Of a DNA stretch of 15,500 nt, positions 8,201 through 14,108 are shown one piece after another (position 1 is the first letter of the stretch; every line of letters starts with the position of its first letter). A program made the translations under genes and the position numbers. This DNA is from JAVXNW01 sp036645575 (lineage in GTDB: Bacteria; Bacillota; Clostridia; Christensenellales; Aristaeellaceae), in NCBI GenBank assembly GCA_036645575.1, contig JAVXNW010000061.1, positions 1-15,500 on the forward strand. Reading direction: 5' to 3'. The notes beneath the pieces were generated by a model. It saw only the letters and a list, made by a program, of their open reading frames with translations. It did not search any database and had not been told where the DNA came from.

Positions 8201-8937
8201 AGCCGCTCCGCCGCCGCCTGCGCTTCGGCGCTGCCTAAGAGCACCTCGGCGGCGGGGAATATCTCGACCGACTTGCGCCGCCCGATGGAGCGCTGGGTCA
8301 TCACGTCGAAGTCGCGCAGCGAATCGATCTCGTCGTCGAAGAACTCAAAGCGAACCGCGTTGTCCTGACCGATCGGGTACACGTCCAAAATGCCGCCGCG
8401 CAGCGCGCATTGGCCGCGCGCCTCGGCAACGTCCACCCGCTCATACCCCGACGCCGTCAGCTTTTCCATCAGAACCGAAGGCTCCATCCGCTCGCCCTCG
8501 GAGATGCTGATCATGCCCGCGAGAAAGGACGCCTTGGGCATCAGCCGGTGCATCAGCGCGTCGGCCGGCACGACGAGCGCCTTGAGCCGGCCAGTGACCG
8601 CCATGCCCAGCGCGTGCAAGCGGCGCATGCCAAGGTCGTGACTGGCCGCCGCCGTGCGCAAAAACGAGACCTCTCGCGCCGGGAAGGCCATGACGCCCTC
8701 GCCCAGCAGCTGGGAGAGATCCTGCACGCAGCGCGCTGCGGACTGTTCGCTGTTTGTCACCAGAATCAGGGGACGCCCCGTGTCCCGGGCGAGCGCCGCC
8801 AGCAGATGAAGCCGCTGGCTGTCGTCTAGGCCAAATACGCCTTGCGCGCCGGGCTGTGCGAGCGCCTTTGCGAGGCCTTGGTATTCGGGCAAACGATTAA
8901 GCGGCTCGAACAGGCACATCAGTTGATGATCAATCAT
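5239..8937 (-). CDS. mfd: Transcription-repair coupling factor Mfd
   Basis: Mfd displaces RNA polymerase stalled at DNA lesions and recruits UvrA to start nucleotide excision repair on the transcribed strand. At 1232 residues it is slightly longer than the usual 1150-1180. Visible parts, in order: UvrB-like N-terminal region with ARGQCALRGGILDVYP (about 173-188), RNA polymerase-interacting domain with VGDYVVHESHGIGRY (about 554-568), RecG-like translocase with Walker A GDVGYGKT (703-710), DEEQ box (804-807) and SATPIPRTL (about 830-838), then the C-terminal domain with VGYDLYVKMIEDAV. All motor motifs look intact. AAAGGAG lies six bases before the ATG. It follows pth by 86 bases, without a convincing promoter, and that spacer contains alternative hairpins (about 8962-9023) and a T6 run that could tune read-through. 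The order pth-mfd is conserved in Bacillota. Its stop lies in a small tandem repeat. Confidence 0.97.
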   Translation of the reverse strand: MIDHQLMCLFEPLNRLPEYQGLAKALAQPGAQGVFGLDDSQRLHLLAALARDTGRPLILVTNSEQSAARCVQDLSQLLGEGVMAFPAREVSFLRTAAASHDLGMRRLHALGMAVTGRLKALVVPADALMHRLMPKASFLAGMISISEGERMEPSVLMEKLTASGYERVDVAEARGQCALRGGILDVYPIGQDNAVRFEFFDDEIDSLRDFDVMTQRSIGRRKSVEIFPAAEVLLGSAEAQAAAERLQAALMAACSTQKVGEPLDRQRQLEQEYDLLPIEQFQDLIKDEKDRALAAWPVHPAPDGKRESYALRTTLGRNFSSRLDLLKRGHCFQGAESLITLLYPKTSTLFDYFDGALVALDQPERLRERCENRYLEFEEHFKTALEREDALPDQANLLLAYDQLLVRLTHERVAVVSSFARTLSDFEFSGLHKFDGRGSTGYQGNLHELSTDIANWVKDAWQVVVLAGGVARGQRLNRQLFEEHITAPFVESAPDALSPCEPIILPIGLERGFLYPALKFAVVTEGDIFGKSKHKAVAKASSGDKLAAFTDLAVGDYVVHESHGIGRYMGTVRLASEGTYRDFLHIQYMGSDKLYVPTDQLDRVQKYIGSEGDAPKLNRLSGGEWQRQKAKVQKAVQDIAGELIKLYAARSAVSGYAFSPDTTWQRQFEDAFEFEETPDQLQAIIDVKRDMEAPRVMDRLLCGDVGYGKTEVALRAIFKAVMDGKQAALLAPTTILVQQHYATMLRRFDGFPIRVDTLSRFRTQVEQKHTLELLARGEVDVIIGTHRLLGKDVKFKDAGLLVVDEEQRFGVKHKENIKDLKRSIDVLTLSATPIPRTLHMSMVGIRDMSLLQTPPEERYPVQTYVVEYSDGLVRDAILRELARGGQVYVLHNRVQTIDVMYARLKKLVPEARIVVGHGQMREHALEDVMLDFYEGKYNVLLCTSIIEAGLDVPRANTLIVCDADRFGLSQLYQLRGRVGRSNRLAYAFLTVSPGKVLTETADKRLNAIREFTEFGSGFRVAMRDLEIRGAGNLLGSEQSGHMASVGYDLYVKMIEDAVRTLRGDVRQGDIETKVDLRVDAYLPAEYVASDVTRVEMYKKIASIRTREEREDLIEELIDRFGDPTRPVMNLIEIAHLKALCQQVGIDLVTGHAGELTLRFSQLASPDVAALVTALSAFQKMVRLQAGKTTALIYTGNKGSVEELLRGAVGMMAQVAAQLTQDADAQGAQEARH

Positions 8938-9023
8938 GAAACGCTCCTTTGGGTCAAGGGAAAATCCGCGTCTCCACCTAAAAAAGCGCCGTGGATTTGC
9001 CTTGGCATTCGGTCAGACCAGGC

Positions 9024-9596
9024 CTATTGGGCGGGGGCGGAGGCAAACGCGCTCGCCTTGGGTACGCCGTCGCGAATCAGCACCGTAACGGTGTCCGCTG
9101 CCTTGGTATAGCAGGAAAACGCGGCCTCGCGCTCCTCCTTGGTCGTATATCCGCTCAGCACGTAGTCGGCCAGATCCCAGCCCGCCGGGGCCGAACCCAT
9201 GCCCACCCGCACGCGCGGAAAGTCGTCGCGCCCGAGCAGCGAGATGATCGAGCGCATCCCGTTATGGGTACCGGCGCTTCCGCCCGCGCGCACCCGGATC
9301 TTGGCAAAGGGCAAATCGACGTCGTCGTATACGACGATCAGCTGGTCAAATTCCGGCTTGTACCAATTGCACAGCGCGACCACGCTCTCGCCGCTCAGGT
9401 TCATAAAGGTCTGCGGCTGGCACAGGGCGACCCGCGCGCCCGCGATGACGCCCTCGCCGACGAGCGCCTTGCATTTGGTTCGGTTGAGGGGTATGCGGTG
9501 CGCTTGCGACAGGATCTCAAGCACGTCAAAGCCCGCGTTGTGGTGGGTATTTTTGTATTTTGCCCCGGGATTGCCAAGGCCAACGATTACATACAT
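9024..9596 (-). CDS. pth: Peptidyl-tRNA hydrolase
   Basis: Pth cleaves peptidyl-tRNA released from stalled ribosomes and so recycles tRNA in the cytoplasm. The 190-residue length is normal. Diagnostic parts are VGLGNPG at the N-terminus (N9), the catalytic histidine H19 in NTHHNAGF, FMNLSG (the conserved Met-Asn pair), YDDVDLPF (catalytic-network Asp) and GGSAGTHNGM, which holds the substrate-contacting Asn. All residues expected for activity by comparison with the E. coli enzyme are present. GGAG precedes the ATG by eight bases. In Bacillus this gene (also called spoVC) sits upstream of mfd, as here. Two hairpins lie between it and the GlmU-like gene upstream, so its expression may be partly separated from that gene. 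Confidence 0.96.
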   Translation of the reverse strand: MYVIVGLGNPGAKYKNTHHNAGFDVLEILSQAHRIPLNRTKCKALVGEGVIAGARVALCQPQTFMNLSGESVVALCNWYKPEFDQLIVVYDDVDLPFAKIRVRAGGSAGTHNGMRSIISLLGRDDFPRVRVGMGSAPAGWDLADYVLSGYTTKEEREAAFSCYTKAADTVTVLIRDGVPKASAFASAPAQ

Positions 9597-9623
9597 TGAT
9601 TCATCTCCAAAACAGCACGAATC

Positions 9624-9684
9624 GCGGGGAAGCGCGCTGACTCCCCCGCTCTATAAAATTGAATGCAGGAAATTACACCCTGCA
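9624..9684 (-). other. Two consecutive hairpins between the GlmU-like gene and pth
   Basis: On the minus strand the first stem TGCAGG/CCTGCA (9684-9679 with 9669-9664) holds the GlmU-like stop codon in its loop and is followed by TTCAATTTTATAG. The second stem GCGGGG/CCCCGC (9649-9644 with 9629-9624) extends by a G-T and an A-T pair and is followed, ten bases on, by TTTT just ahead of the pth ribosome binding site. Each resembles a weak terminator; together they could attenuate read-through into pth. Confidence 0.4.
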
Positions 9685-10674
9685 AAATGGGCCGATCACC
9701 GCGAATGGGCCGATCTTCTGGCCGGGCAAGACGGTGGCATCGGTCACGATCGAATGCTCGACGCGCGCGCCTTGGCCGATGTGCGAGCCGGAGATGCGGC
9801 TTGCGAAGATCACGCAGTCCGAGTCGATCGTGGTGCCGCGCTCAAGGGTGGTGTCGGGGTAGATCGTCACGTCGGAACCGATCGTCACGTCCGGCTGAAT
9901 GGCGATGCGCGTCGGGTCAATCAGCGTGACGCCGCGGCGCATGTGGCGCGTGTTGATCCGCTGGCGCATGGCGGCCTCGGCCTGCGCGAGTTGCACGCGG
10001 TCGTTGACGCCCAGCGATTCGCACTTTTCAAGCGCCGGAACCGTGGTCACCATGTGGCCCGCGCGGGACAGAATGCCCACCATGTCGCTCAAGTGGTACT
10101 CGCCGTCCGCGCACTGCATTTCCGGCAGCGCGCACACGAGCTTTTCAATGTCGAAACAGTAGACCGATGCGTCCACTTCCTTGAGCATGTACTGGTCGCC
10201 TGAGAGCGCGCCGTGGCGCAGCGAGGCGCACACGCGCCCACCCGCGCGCAGCACGCGGCTGTAGCCAAAGGGATCGGCCACAATGTCGGTCAGCATGGCG
10301 CACGCCGCGCCGCGCCGAACCTCTTCGATCAGTCGCGCGTAGGTCTCGGGCAGCACCAAGGGCTTGTCGCACGCGGTCACGATCACTTGACCCGTGCGGC
10401 CGGCAAGAAAGTCGCGCGCGCTCAGCAGCGCATGGCCGGTGCCCCAGCCGGTCGTCTGATCCTGACGGATAAACGTGGCCTGACCATGAAGCGCCTGCAT
10501 CAGCTTTTCACGGTCGTATCCCACGATCAACGCCTTGTCCGCCGCCACCGCGTCAAGCGCGCGCAGCACATGTTCCACCATCGGCATACCGCAAATCGGG
10601 TGAAGCGGCTTGGGAAGTTTCGAAAGCATGCGGACGCCCTTGCCCGCAGCCATGACGAGCGCCAACTGTTCCAT
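9673..10674 (-). CDS. GlmU-like nucleotidyltransferase lacking the acetyltransferase domain
   Basis: The N-terminal part is a GlmU-type uridylyltransferase domain: LALVMAAGKGVRMLSKLPKPLHPICG (residues 4-29) contains the nucleotide-binding loop, and GWGTGHA (76-82), CDKPL (D103) and GVNDRVQLA (N224) match GlmU positions. Canonical GlmU has about 455 residues and makes UDP-GlcNAc in two steps. Here the protein has 333 residues and its left-handed beta-helix stops at KIGPFAVIGPFCRV, just before the acetyltransferase catalytic residues. By eye alignment to E. coli GlmU, sugar-contacting residues G140, E154 and N169 appear replaced by S, R and D. So it is either a monofunctional uridylyltransferase or an enzyme for another sugar phosphate. 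The spacer to pth is only 76 bases and shows no remnant of the missing part. Start: GGAGG nine bases before 10674; an in-frame ATG at 10746 would add 24 atypical residues. Confidence 0.85.
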   Translation of the reverse strand: MEQLALVMAAGKGVRMLSKLPKPLHPICGMPMVEHVLRALDAVAADKALIVGYDREKLMQALHGQATFIRQDQTTGWGTGHALLSARDFLAGRTGQVIVTACDKPLVLPETYARLIEEVRRGAACAMLTDIVADPFGYSRVLRAGGRVCASLRHGALSGDQYMLKEVDASVYCFDIEKLVCALPEMQCADGEYHLSDMVGILSRAGHMVTTVPALEKCESLGVNDRVQLAQAEAAMRQRINTRHMRRGVTLIDPTRIAIQPDVTIGSDVTIYPDTTLERGTTIDSDCVIFASRISGSHIGQGARVEHSIVTDATVLPGQKIGPFAVIGPFCRV

Positions 10675-10683
10675 CGCGGTCGT

Positions 10684-10688
10684 CCTCC
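10684..10688 (-). promoter_or_regulatory. Ribosome binding site deciding the GlmU-like start
   Basis: GGAGG on the minus strand lies nine bases before the ATG at 10674, after which the protein begins in the manner typical of GlmU (MEQLALVMAAGKG). The alternative ATG at 10746 has a GAGGG at the mapped transcript start, leaving almost no leader, so it is less likely. Confidence 0.7.
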
Positions 10689-10765
10689 AATACCAATAAT
10701 CCATCGGGCGCTCGGTTTGGCGGAGCAATGCCTTAGCGATCCGCATGTCCGATAGCCCTCGCTAT

Positions 10766-10794
10766 ATTCTAAACTACAGGGCGTTAAGTGTCAA
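10766..10794 (-). promoter_or_regulatory. Sigma-A-type promoter of the GlmU-like/pth/mfd run
   Basis: A perfect -35 TTGACA (10789-10794), a 17-base spacer and a -10 TAGAAT (10766-10771) lie on the minus strand. Transcription would start near 10760, giving a leader of about 85 bases to the preferred start at 10674. Confidence 0.85.
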
Positions 10795-10815
10795 GCCATG
10801 TTGCGGGGGAAGATT

Positions 10816-10852
10816 GCGCGGGATTGCGGGAAAATCGCAAGGTTGCCCGCGC
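10816..10852 (-). terminator. Candidate termination hairpin after the ABC-F gene
   Basis: One base past the ABC-F stop, the minus strand has a 7-bp stem GCGCGGG/CCCGCGC (10852-10846 with 10822-10816) around an inner stem TTGCG/CGCAA. No T run follows, so it is not a textbook intrinsic terminator. It lies just upstream of the GlmU-like promoter, so it may separate the two transcripts. Confidence 0.35.
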
Positions 10853-10853
10853 G

Positions 10854-12638
10854 TCAGGTCGCTTTTTCCTGCGCGATCCGCTCGGCCAAGTCGTTTAGGG
10901 CGCACCAGCGCTCGGTTTTTTCGTCCAGCTGTGTGCTGAGCGCCTGCTTTTCCGCCATCAGCGCCTGCAACTTCACGTAATCGGACGCGCTGGCGCGGAT
11001 ATCCGCCTCGCAGCGGGCGACGGCCGCTTCGATGGAAGCAATCTCTGCGTCGATCGTCTCGTACTCGCGCTGCTCTTTAAAGGTGAATTTGAGCGTTCGG
11101 GGCGCGGACTCGCGCGGCGAAGCGGGCGCTTCTTTTTTGGGCGCGGGCTTCTTCGCGCTTTCAATGCGCTTTTGGCTGTAATCCTCAAATCCGCCGGTGT
11201 AGATGAGCACCTCGCCGCCATCGCGCACCTCGAAGATCTGGGTCGCGACCTTGTCGAGAAAGTAGCGGTCATGCGACACCGCGATCACCGCGCCGGGGAA
11301 GGACTCGAGGTAGTCCTCAAGGATGGTCAGCGTCTCGATGTCCAGGTCGTTTGTCGGCTCGTCCAGCAGCAGGATGTTCGGCGCGGCCATCAGGATGCTG
11401 AGCAGATACAATCGCCGCTTTTCGCCGCCCGACATGCGCCCAATCGGCGAAAATTGCAGATCCGGCGTAAACAGGAACCGCTCGAGCATCTGCGAAGCGG
11501 AGAACGTGCCCTCGTCGGTCTCAACCGAATTTGCGACGCTCGTGATAAAGTCATACGCGCGCTCGTCGGGGTTAAGCGACAGGCTCTCCTGCGTGAAATA
11601 GCCCATGCGCACCGTTGCGCCGACCGATACGCTGCCCGTATCCGGCGCGAGAACCCCCGCGATTAAGTTAAGCAGCGTCGATTTGCCCGCGCCGTTTTTG
11701 CCCACGACGCCGATCCGGTCGTCGCGAAGCACGGTATAGGAAAACGGCGCGATCACCATGTGCCCGTCATAGCCCTTGGACACATTTTCAAGCTCCACCG
11801 TCTTTTTGCCCAGCCGACTTTTGAGCGTCGCCACCGCCACATGCCCGTCGGTTTCGGGCGCGGACTGCTCCTTGAGCGCCTCGTAGCGCGCGATGCGCTC
11901 GGTGCTCTTGGTGGAACGCGCGCGCGCGCCGCGCATCAGCCATTGGTACTCGCGCCGCATGAGCGCCTGGCGCTTGCGCTCGCTCGCCTCGGCCATCTCG
12001 CTCATCTGCGCCCGCAATTCGAGGTAGCGCGAGTAGTTGGCCTCGTAGGTATAGGTACTTCCGCGCGTCAGTTCCACAATGCGCGTAATCACCCGCTCGA
12101 GGAAATACCGGTCGTGCGTCACCATGATCAGCCCGCCGGTGAATTTGCGCAGCCGCGCCTCGAGCCACTCGACCATGTCCGCGTCCAAGTGGTTGGTCGG
12201 CTCGTCCAAAATCAGCACATCCGCCGGGTGAATGAACGCGGCGGCGAGCGCCACGCGCTTGCGCTGCCCGCCCGACAGCGTGCCGATGCGCTTGTCAAAC
12301 TCGGTAATGCCCAATTGCGTCAGCATGCTCTTGGCCTCGTATTCGCCCTTTTCGCGAAACGCGGCCGGCAGGTGCTCAAATACCTGCTCAAGCACCGTCG
12401 CGTCCTCGCGCCCCTTCGGGATCTGCGCAAGGTAGGCGATCTGCGCGTTGGGCGAAAAGGTCACGCTGCCCGCGTCCGGCTCCTCAACGCCCGCCAGCAG
12501 CCGCAAAAGCGTCGATTTGCCGACCCCGTTAAGGCCGATCAGCCCCAGTTTCTCCCCCTGATCCAGGTGCAGCGTCACGCCGTTTAGCAATTGCTTGGAT
12601 CCGTAGTTTTTAAATAAATTCTCCGCCGAAAGTAGCAT
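10854..12638 (-). CDS. ABC-F family ATPase, Uup type
   Basis: This 594-residue soluble protein has two ABC ATPase domains and no membrane segment, as expected of ABC-F proteins, which bind ribosomes and resolve translation problems or give antibiotic protection. Domain 1 shows Walker A GLNGVGKS (35-42), signature LSGGQ (121-125) and Walker B with VLILDEPTNHLD (141-152). The interdomain linker (about 200-270) is helical and basic. Domain 2 shows GKNGAGKS (313-320), MSGGE (402-406) and ILLLDEPTNDLD (422-433). Both catalytic glutamates (E146, E427) are present. The last 80 residues form a Lys/Glu-rich predicted coiled coil, the C-terminal extension seen in Uup, which binds branched DNA in E. coli. 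AAGGAG lies six bases before the ATG. It is a single-gene transcript, divergent from the polysaccharide deacetylase gene. Assignment to Uup rather than another C-terminally extended ABC-F is likely but not certain. Confidence 0.92.
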   Translation of the reverse strand: MLLSAENLFKNYGSKQLLNGVTLHLDQGEKLGLIGLNGVGKSTLLRLLAGVEEPDAGSVTFSPNAQIAYLAQIPKGREDATVLEQVFEHLPAAFREKGEYEAKSMLTQLGITEFDKRIGTLSGGQRKRVALAAAFIHPADVLILDEPTNHLDADMVEWLEARLRKFTGGLIMVTHDRYFLERVITRIVELTRGSTYTYEANYSRYLELRAQMSEMAEASERKRQALMRREYQWLMRGARARSTKSTERIARYEALKEQSAPETDGHVAVATLKSRLGKKTVELENVSKGYDGHMVIAPFSYTVLRDDRIGVVGKNGAGKSTLLNLIAGVLAPDTGSVSVGATVRMGYFTQESLSLNPDERAYDFITSVANSVETDEGTFSASQMLERFLFTPDLQFSPIGRMSGGEKRRLYLLSILMAAPNILLLDEPTNDLDIETLTILEDYLESFPGAVIAVSHDRYFLDKVATQIFEVRDGGEVLIYTGGFEDYSQKRIESAKKPAPKKEAPASPRESAPRTLKFTFKEQREYETIDAEIASIEAAVARCEADIRASASDYVKLQALMAEKQALSTQLDEKTERWCALNDLAERIAQEKAT

Positions 12639-12667
12639 AGCGTTCTCCTTTGATTGCCAGTTCCCCT

Positions 12668-12676
12668 ATTATACCA
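12668..12676 (-). promoter_or_regulatory. Extended -10 promoter of the ABC-F gene
   Basis: The minus strand carries TGG followed by a perfect -10 TATAAT (12668-12673), an extended -10 element. Only a poor -35 match (TGTACT, 18 bases upstream) is present, which fits extended -10 promoters. Transcription would start near 12661, about 22 bases before the ATG. Confidence 0.75.
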
Positions 12677-12789
12677 CGTTCGCGCAGGCAAAGTACAGCG
12701 CCTTTGAGGGGGTTTGCCTTAAGCACGCACGGAAAAAAGAGCGGATCATTCATTTAAATTAAAATTAGCGCGGTTGTAACGAATAAATG

Positions 12790-12815
12790 TGAACACGCTT
12801 GGACAAAAAAGCGTC
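12790..12815 (+). promoter_or_regulatory. Possible ECF-sigma-type promoter of the deacetylase gene
   Basis: TGAAC (12790-12794), 17 bases, then CGTC (12812-12815) resembles the AAC/CGT layout of promoters read by extracytoplasmic-function sigma factors such as Bacillus sigma-M and sigma-W, which control cell-envelope genes. No good sigma-A promoter was found in this plus-strand spacer. The match is short and partly overlaps an inverted repeat, so this is a weak call. Confidence 0.25.
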
Positions 12816-12819
12816 CAAG
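12795..12819. repeat. Two overlapping inverted repeats in the deacetylase leader
   Basis: ACGCTT (12795-12800) pairs with AAGCGT (12809-12814), and CTTGGAC (12798-12804) pairs with GTCCAAG (12813-12819). The two stems share bases and exclude each other. They lie in an AT-rich island (about 12731-12835) of an otherwise GC-rich region, about 105 bases before the deacetylase start. They may be an operator or a leader RNA switch; no function can be assigned. No known riboswitch was recognised in the remaining leader (12820-12910). Confidence 0.5.
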
Positions 12820-12910
12820 AAATGCGTAGAAGTAAGCCCTGTGGGGTATTGATAGAAGTGACAAGTCGCGCAGGGGAGACCCGCCGGGCGGAATCGCTGG
12901 CGCTTAAATA

Positions 12911-12916
12911 GGGAGG
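12911..12916 (+). promoter_or_regulatory. Ribosome binding site deciding the deacetylase start
   Basis: GGGAGG directly abuts an ATG at 12917, too close to serve it, and lies nine bases before the in-frame ATG at 12926. The latter is therefore the likely start. Confidence 0.75.
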
Positions 12917-12925
12917 ATGAATCGC

Positions 12926-13894
12926 ATGAAGGACAACCGGGAGGCATCGCGCAGGGCGCGACGCAAGCAGACGACGCGGCGCGGCAGGAAGCATCGCTAT
13001 TGGCTGGTGTGGGTGATGGCGACTGTGGTGGTGGCGCTTCTGATGGCGGGTGTTTGCCTACGGATCAGCCGCCCGATCGATCAAGTGCGCAAGCAGAACC
13101 CCGTGGGCACGATGACGCCGAAGTTTACCCCGGTACCCACGCCCAGCCCCACGCCCCGGCCCACGCCCACCGTGACGCCGGAACCGACGCCCACGCCCGA
13201 GCCCACGCCGGAGCCAGAGCCCACGCCGGTGCCCGGCCCGACGCCCTATGCCTACCAGCTGAGCGGCCAGAACATCAACGTCGAGAAAAAACTGGTCGCG
13301 CTCACCTTTGACGACGGCCCCAGCACAAAGGCGACCGAGCGCATTCTCAAGGCGCTGGACAAATACGACGCCAAGGCGACCTTCTTCATGCTGGGCTCCA
13401 ACGCCAAGGCGCACGCGGAGCTGGCCAAAAAGGTCGTGGACGCGGGGCATCAGGTGGGCACCCATACAAACGACCACAAGAGCCTGATCCGCTTAAGCGA
13501 GCAGGAGATCGTGGATGAGTTGAACTTGAGCCTTGACAACTTGGAAGACGCGACCGGCAAGCGCCCGACGATTTTGCGCCCGCCCTACGGCAACGTAAAC
13601 GACAAGGTTCGGGCGACGGTGACCATGCCGATGATCAACTGGTCGGTGGATACGCTCGACTGGAAGAGCCGCAACGCCAAGCAGGTGTACAAGCACATCA
13701 TCGACGAGACCAAGGACGGGTCGATTGTGCTGATGCACGATTTGTACACATCGACCGCCGAGGCAGTCGAAAAGGTGCTGCCCAAGCTCAAAAAAGCCGG
13801 CTATCAGTTCGTGACGATCGACGAGTTGTACGCAAGCAAGGGGATCGCGCTCGAGGGCGGGCACGTCTACCTGAGCTGCGTCAAAGAGAAATAA
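12926..13894 (+). CDS. Membrane-anchored polysaccharide deacetylase (NodB domain)
   Basis: The enzyme removes acetyl groups from N-acetylglucosamine residues of a surface glycan, most likely peptidoglycan, as PgdA-type proteins do; this protects against lysozyme. Of 322 residues, the first 25 are strongly basic, then a single hydrophobic segment (about 26-46, with WLVWVMATVVVALLMAGV) anchors it with the enzyme outside. Next comes a Pro/Thr/Glu linker (about 64-107) of repeated PTPEPT-like steps that would span the wall. The NodB domain (about 120-300) has all five motifs: TFDDGP (127-132), HTNDH (180-184), RPPYG (218-222), WSVDTLDW (239-246) and LMHD (269-272), so the metal-binding Asp/His/His triad and catalytic bases are intact. 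It has its own leader, is divergent from the ABC-F gene and is followed by a weak terminator. The exact glycan substrate is inferred from the family. Confidence 0.93.
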   Translation: MKDNREASRRARRKQTTRRGRKHRYWLVWVMATVVVALLMAGVCLRISRPIDQVRKQNPVGTMTPKFTPVPTPSPTPRPTPTVTPEPTPTPEPTPEPEPTPVPGPTPYAYQLSGQNINVEKKLVALTFDDGPSTKATERILKALDKYDAKATFFMLGSNAKAHAELAKKVVDAGHQVGTHTNDHKSLIRLSEQEIVDELNLSLDNLEDATGKRPTILRPPYGNVNDKVRATVTMPMINWSVDTLDWKSRNAKQVYKHIIDETKDGSIVLMHDLYTSTAEAVEKVLPKLKKAGYQFVTIDELYASKGIALEGGHVYLSCVKEK

Positions 13895-13905
13895 ACCGCG
13901 CAGGC

Positions 13906-13950
13906 CGGCGCTTGTCAAACAAAAACGCGCCGTGATGGGATTTGATTTTT
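13906..13950 (+). terminator. Candidate terminator after the deacetylase gene
   Basis: CGGCGC (13906-13911) pairs with GCGCCG (13927-13932), with an inner TTGT/ACAA pairing and a bulge. TTTGATTTTT follows at 13941-13950, nine bases past the stem. A second possible pairing, TGTCAAA (13913-13919) with TTTGACA (13948-13954), competes with it. Efficiency is uncertain because the T run is displaced. Confidence 0.4.
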
Positions 13951-13979
13951 GACAGTTTTCACGACCACATTTCCGAAAG

Positions 13980-13993
13980 CTACGGCGCCGTAG
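13980..13993. promoter_or_regulatory. 14-bp perfect palindrome upstream of citXG, possible operator
   Basis: CTACGGCGCCGTAG reads the same on both strands and ends four bases before the candidate -35 box of the citXG promoter. Perfect twofold symmetry without a loop is typical of a binding site for a dimeric regulator. The regulator is unknown. Confidence 0.4.
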
Positions 13994-13997
13994 GGGA

Positions 13998-14026
13998 TTG
14001 CTTTTGCGGGTGAATTAGGATAAAAT
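13998..14026 (+). promoter_or_regulatory. Candidate sigma-A promoter of citXG
   Basis: TTGCTT (13998-14003), a 17-base spacer and TAAAAT (14021-14026) lie on the plus strand. The -35 box matches consensus in its first three bases only; the -10 box is a five-of-six match. Transcription would start near 14033. Confidence 0.5.
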
Positions 14027-14066
14027 GGCATGGACGGATTGATGCGACGGAATTGAGGAACGCGCG

Positions 14067-14108
14067 ATGAACGAGGCAAATTTAAAGGAAATACCCCGGG
14101 ATGCGTGA
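14067..14108 (+). CDS. 13-codon leader ORF overlapping the citXG start
   Basis: The ORF encodes MNEANLKEIPRDA and stops at a TGA that overlaps the ATG of citXG by eight bases. It has its own GAGGA site seven bases before its ATG, whereas citXG has only AAGGA at an 11-base distance. This arrangement would suit translational coupling. It matches no known protein and could instead be fortuitous. Confidence 0.35.
   Translation: MNEANLKEIPRDA

Noticed and set aside
9597..9672. Frameshift as the cause of the short GlmU-like protein
   Set aside because: Only 76 bases separate its stop from pth, too few for the missing 120 or so residues, and no acetyltransferase sequence is seen there in any frame.
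12838..12910. Riboswitch in the deacetylase leader (the GACCCGCCGGGCGG stretch recalls the end of ZTP-type aptamers)
   Set aside because: Only a short GC-rich stretch is similar; the rest of a ZTP or c-di-AMP aptamer could not be found and the downstream gene does not fit.
12822..12911. 29-codon ORF before the deacetylase as a real gene
   Set aside because: It lacks any ribosome binding site and has no recognisable homology; it is reported only as part of the leader finding.
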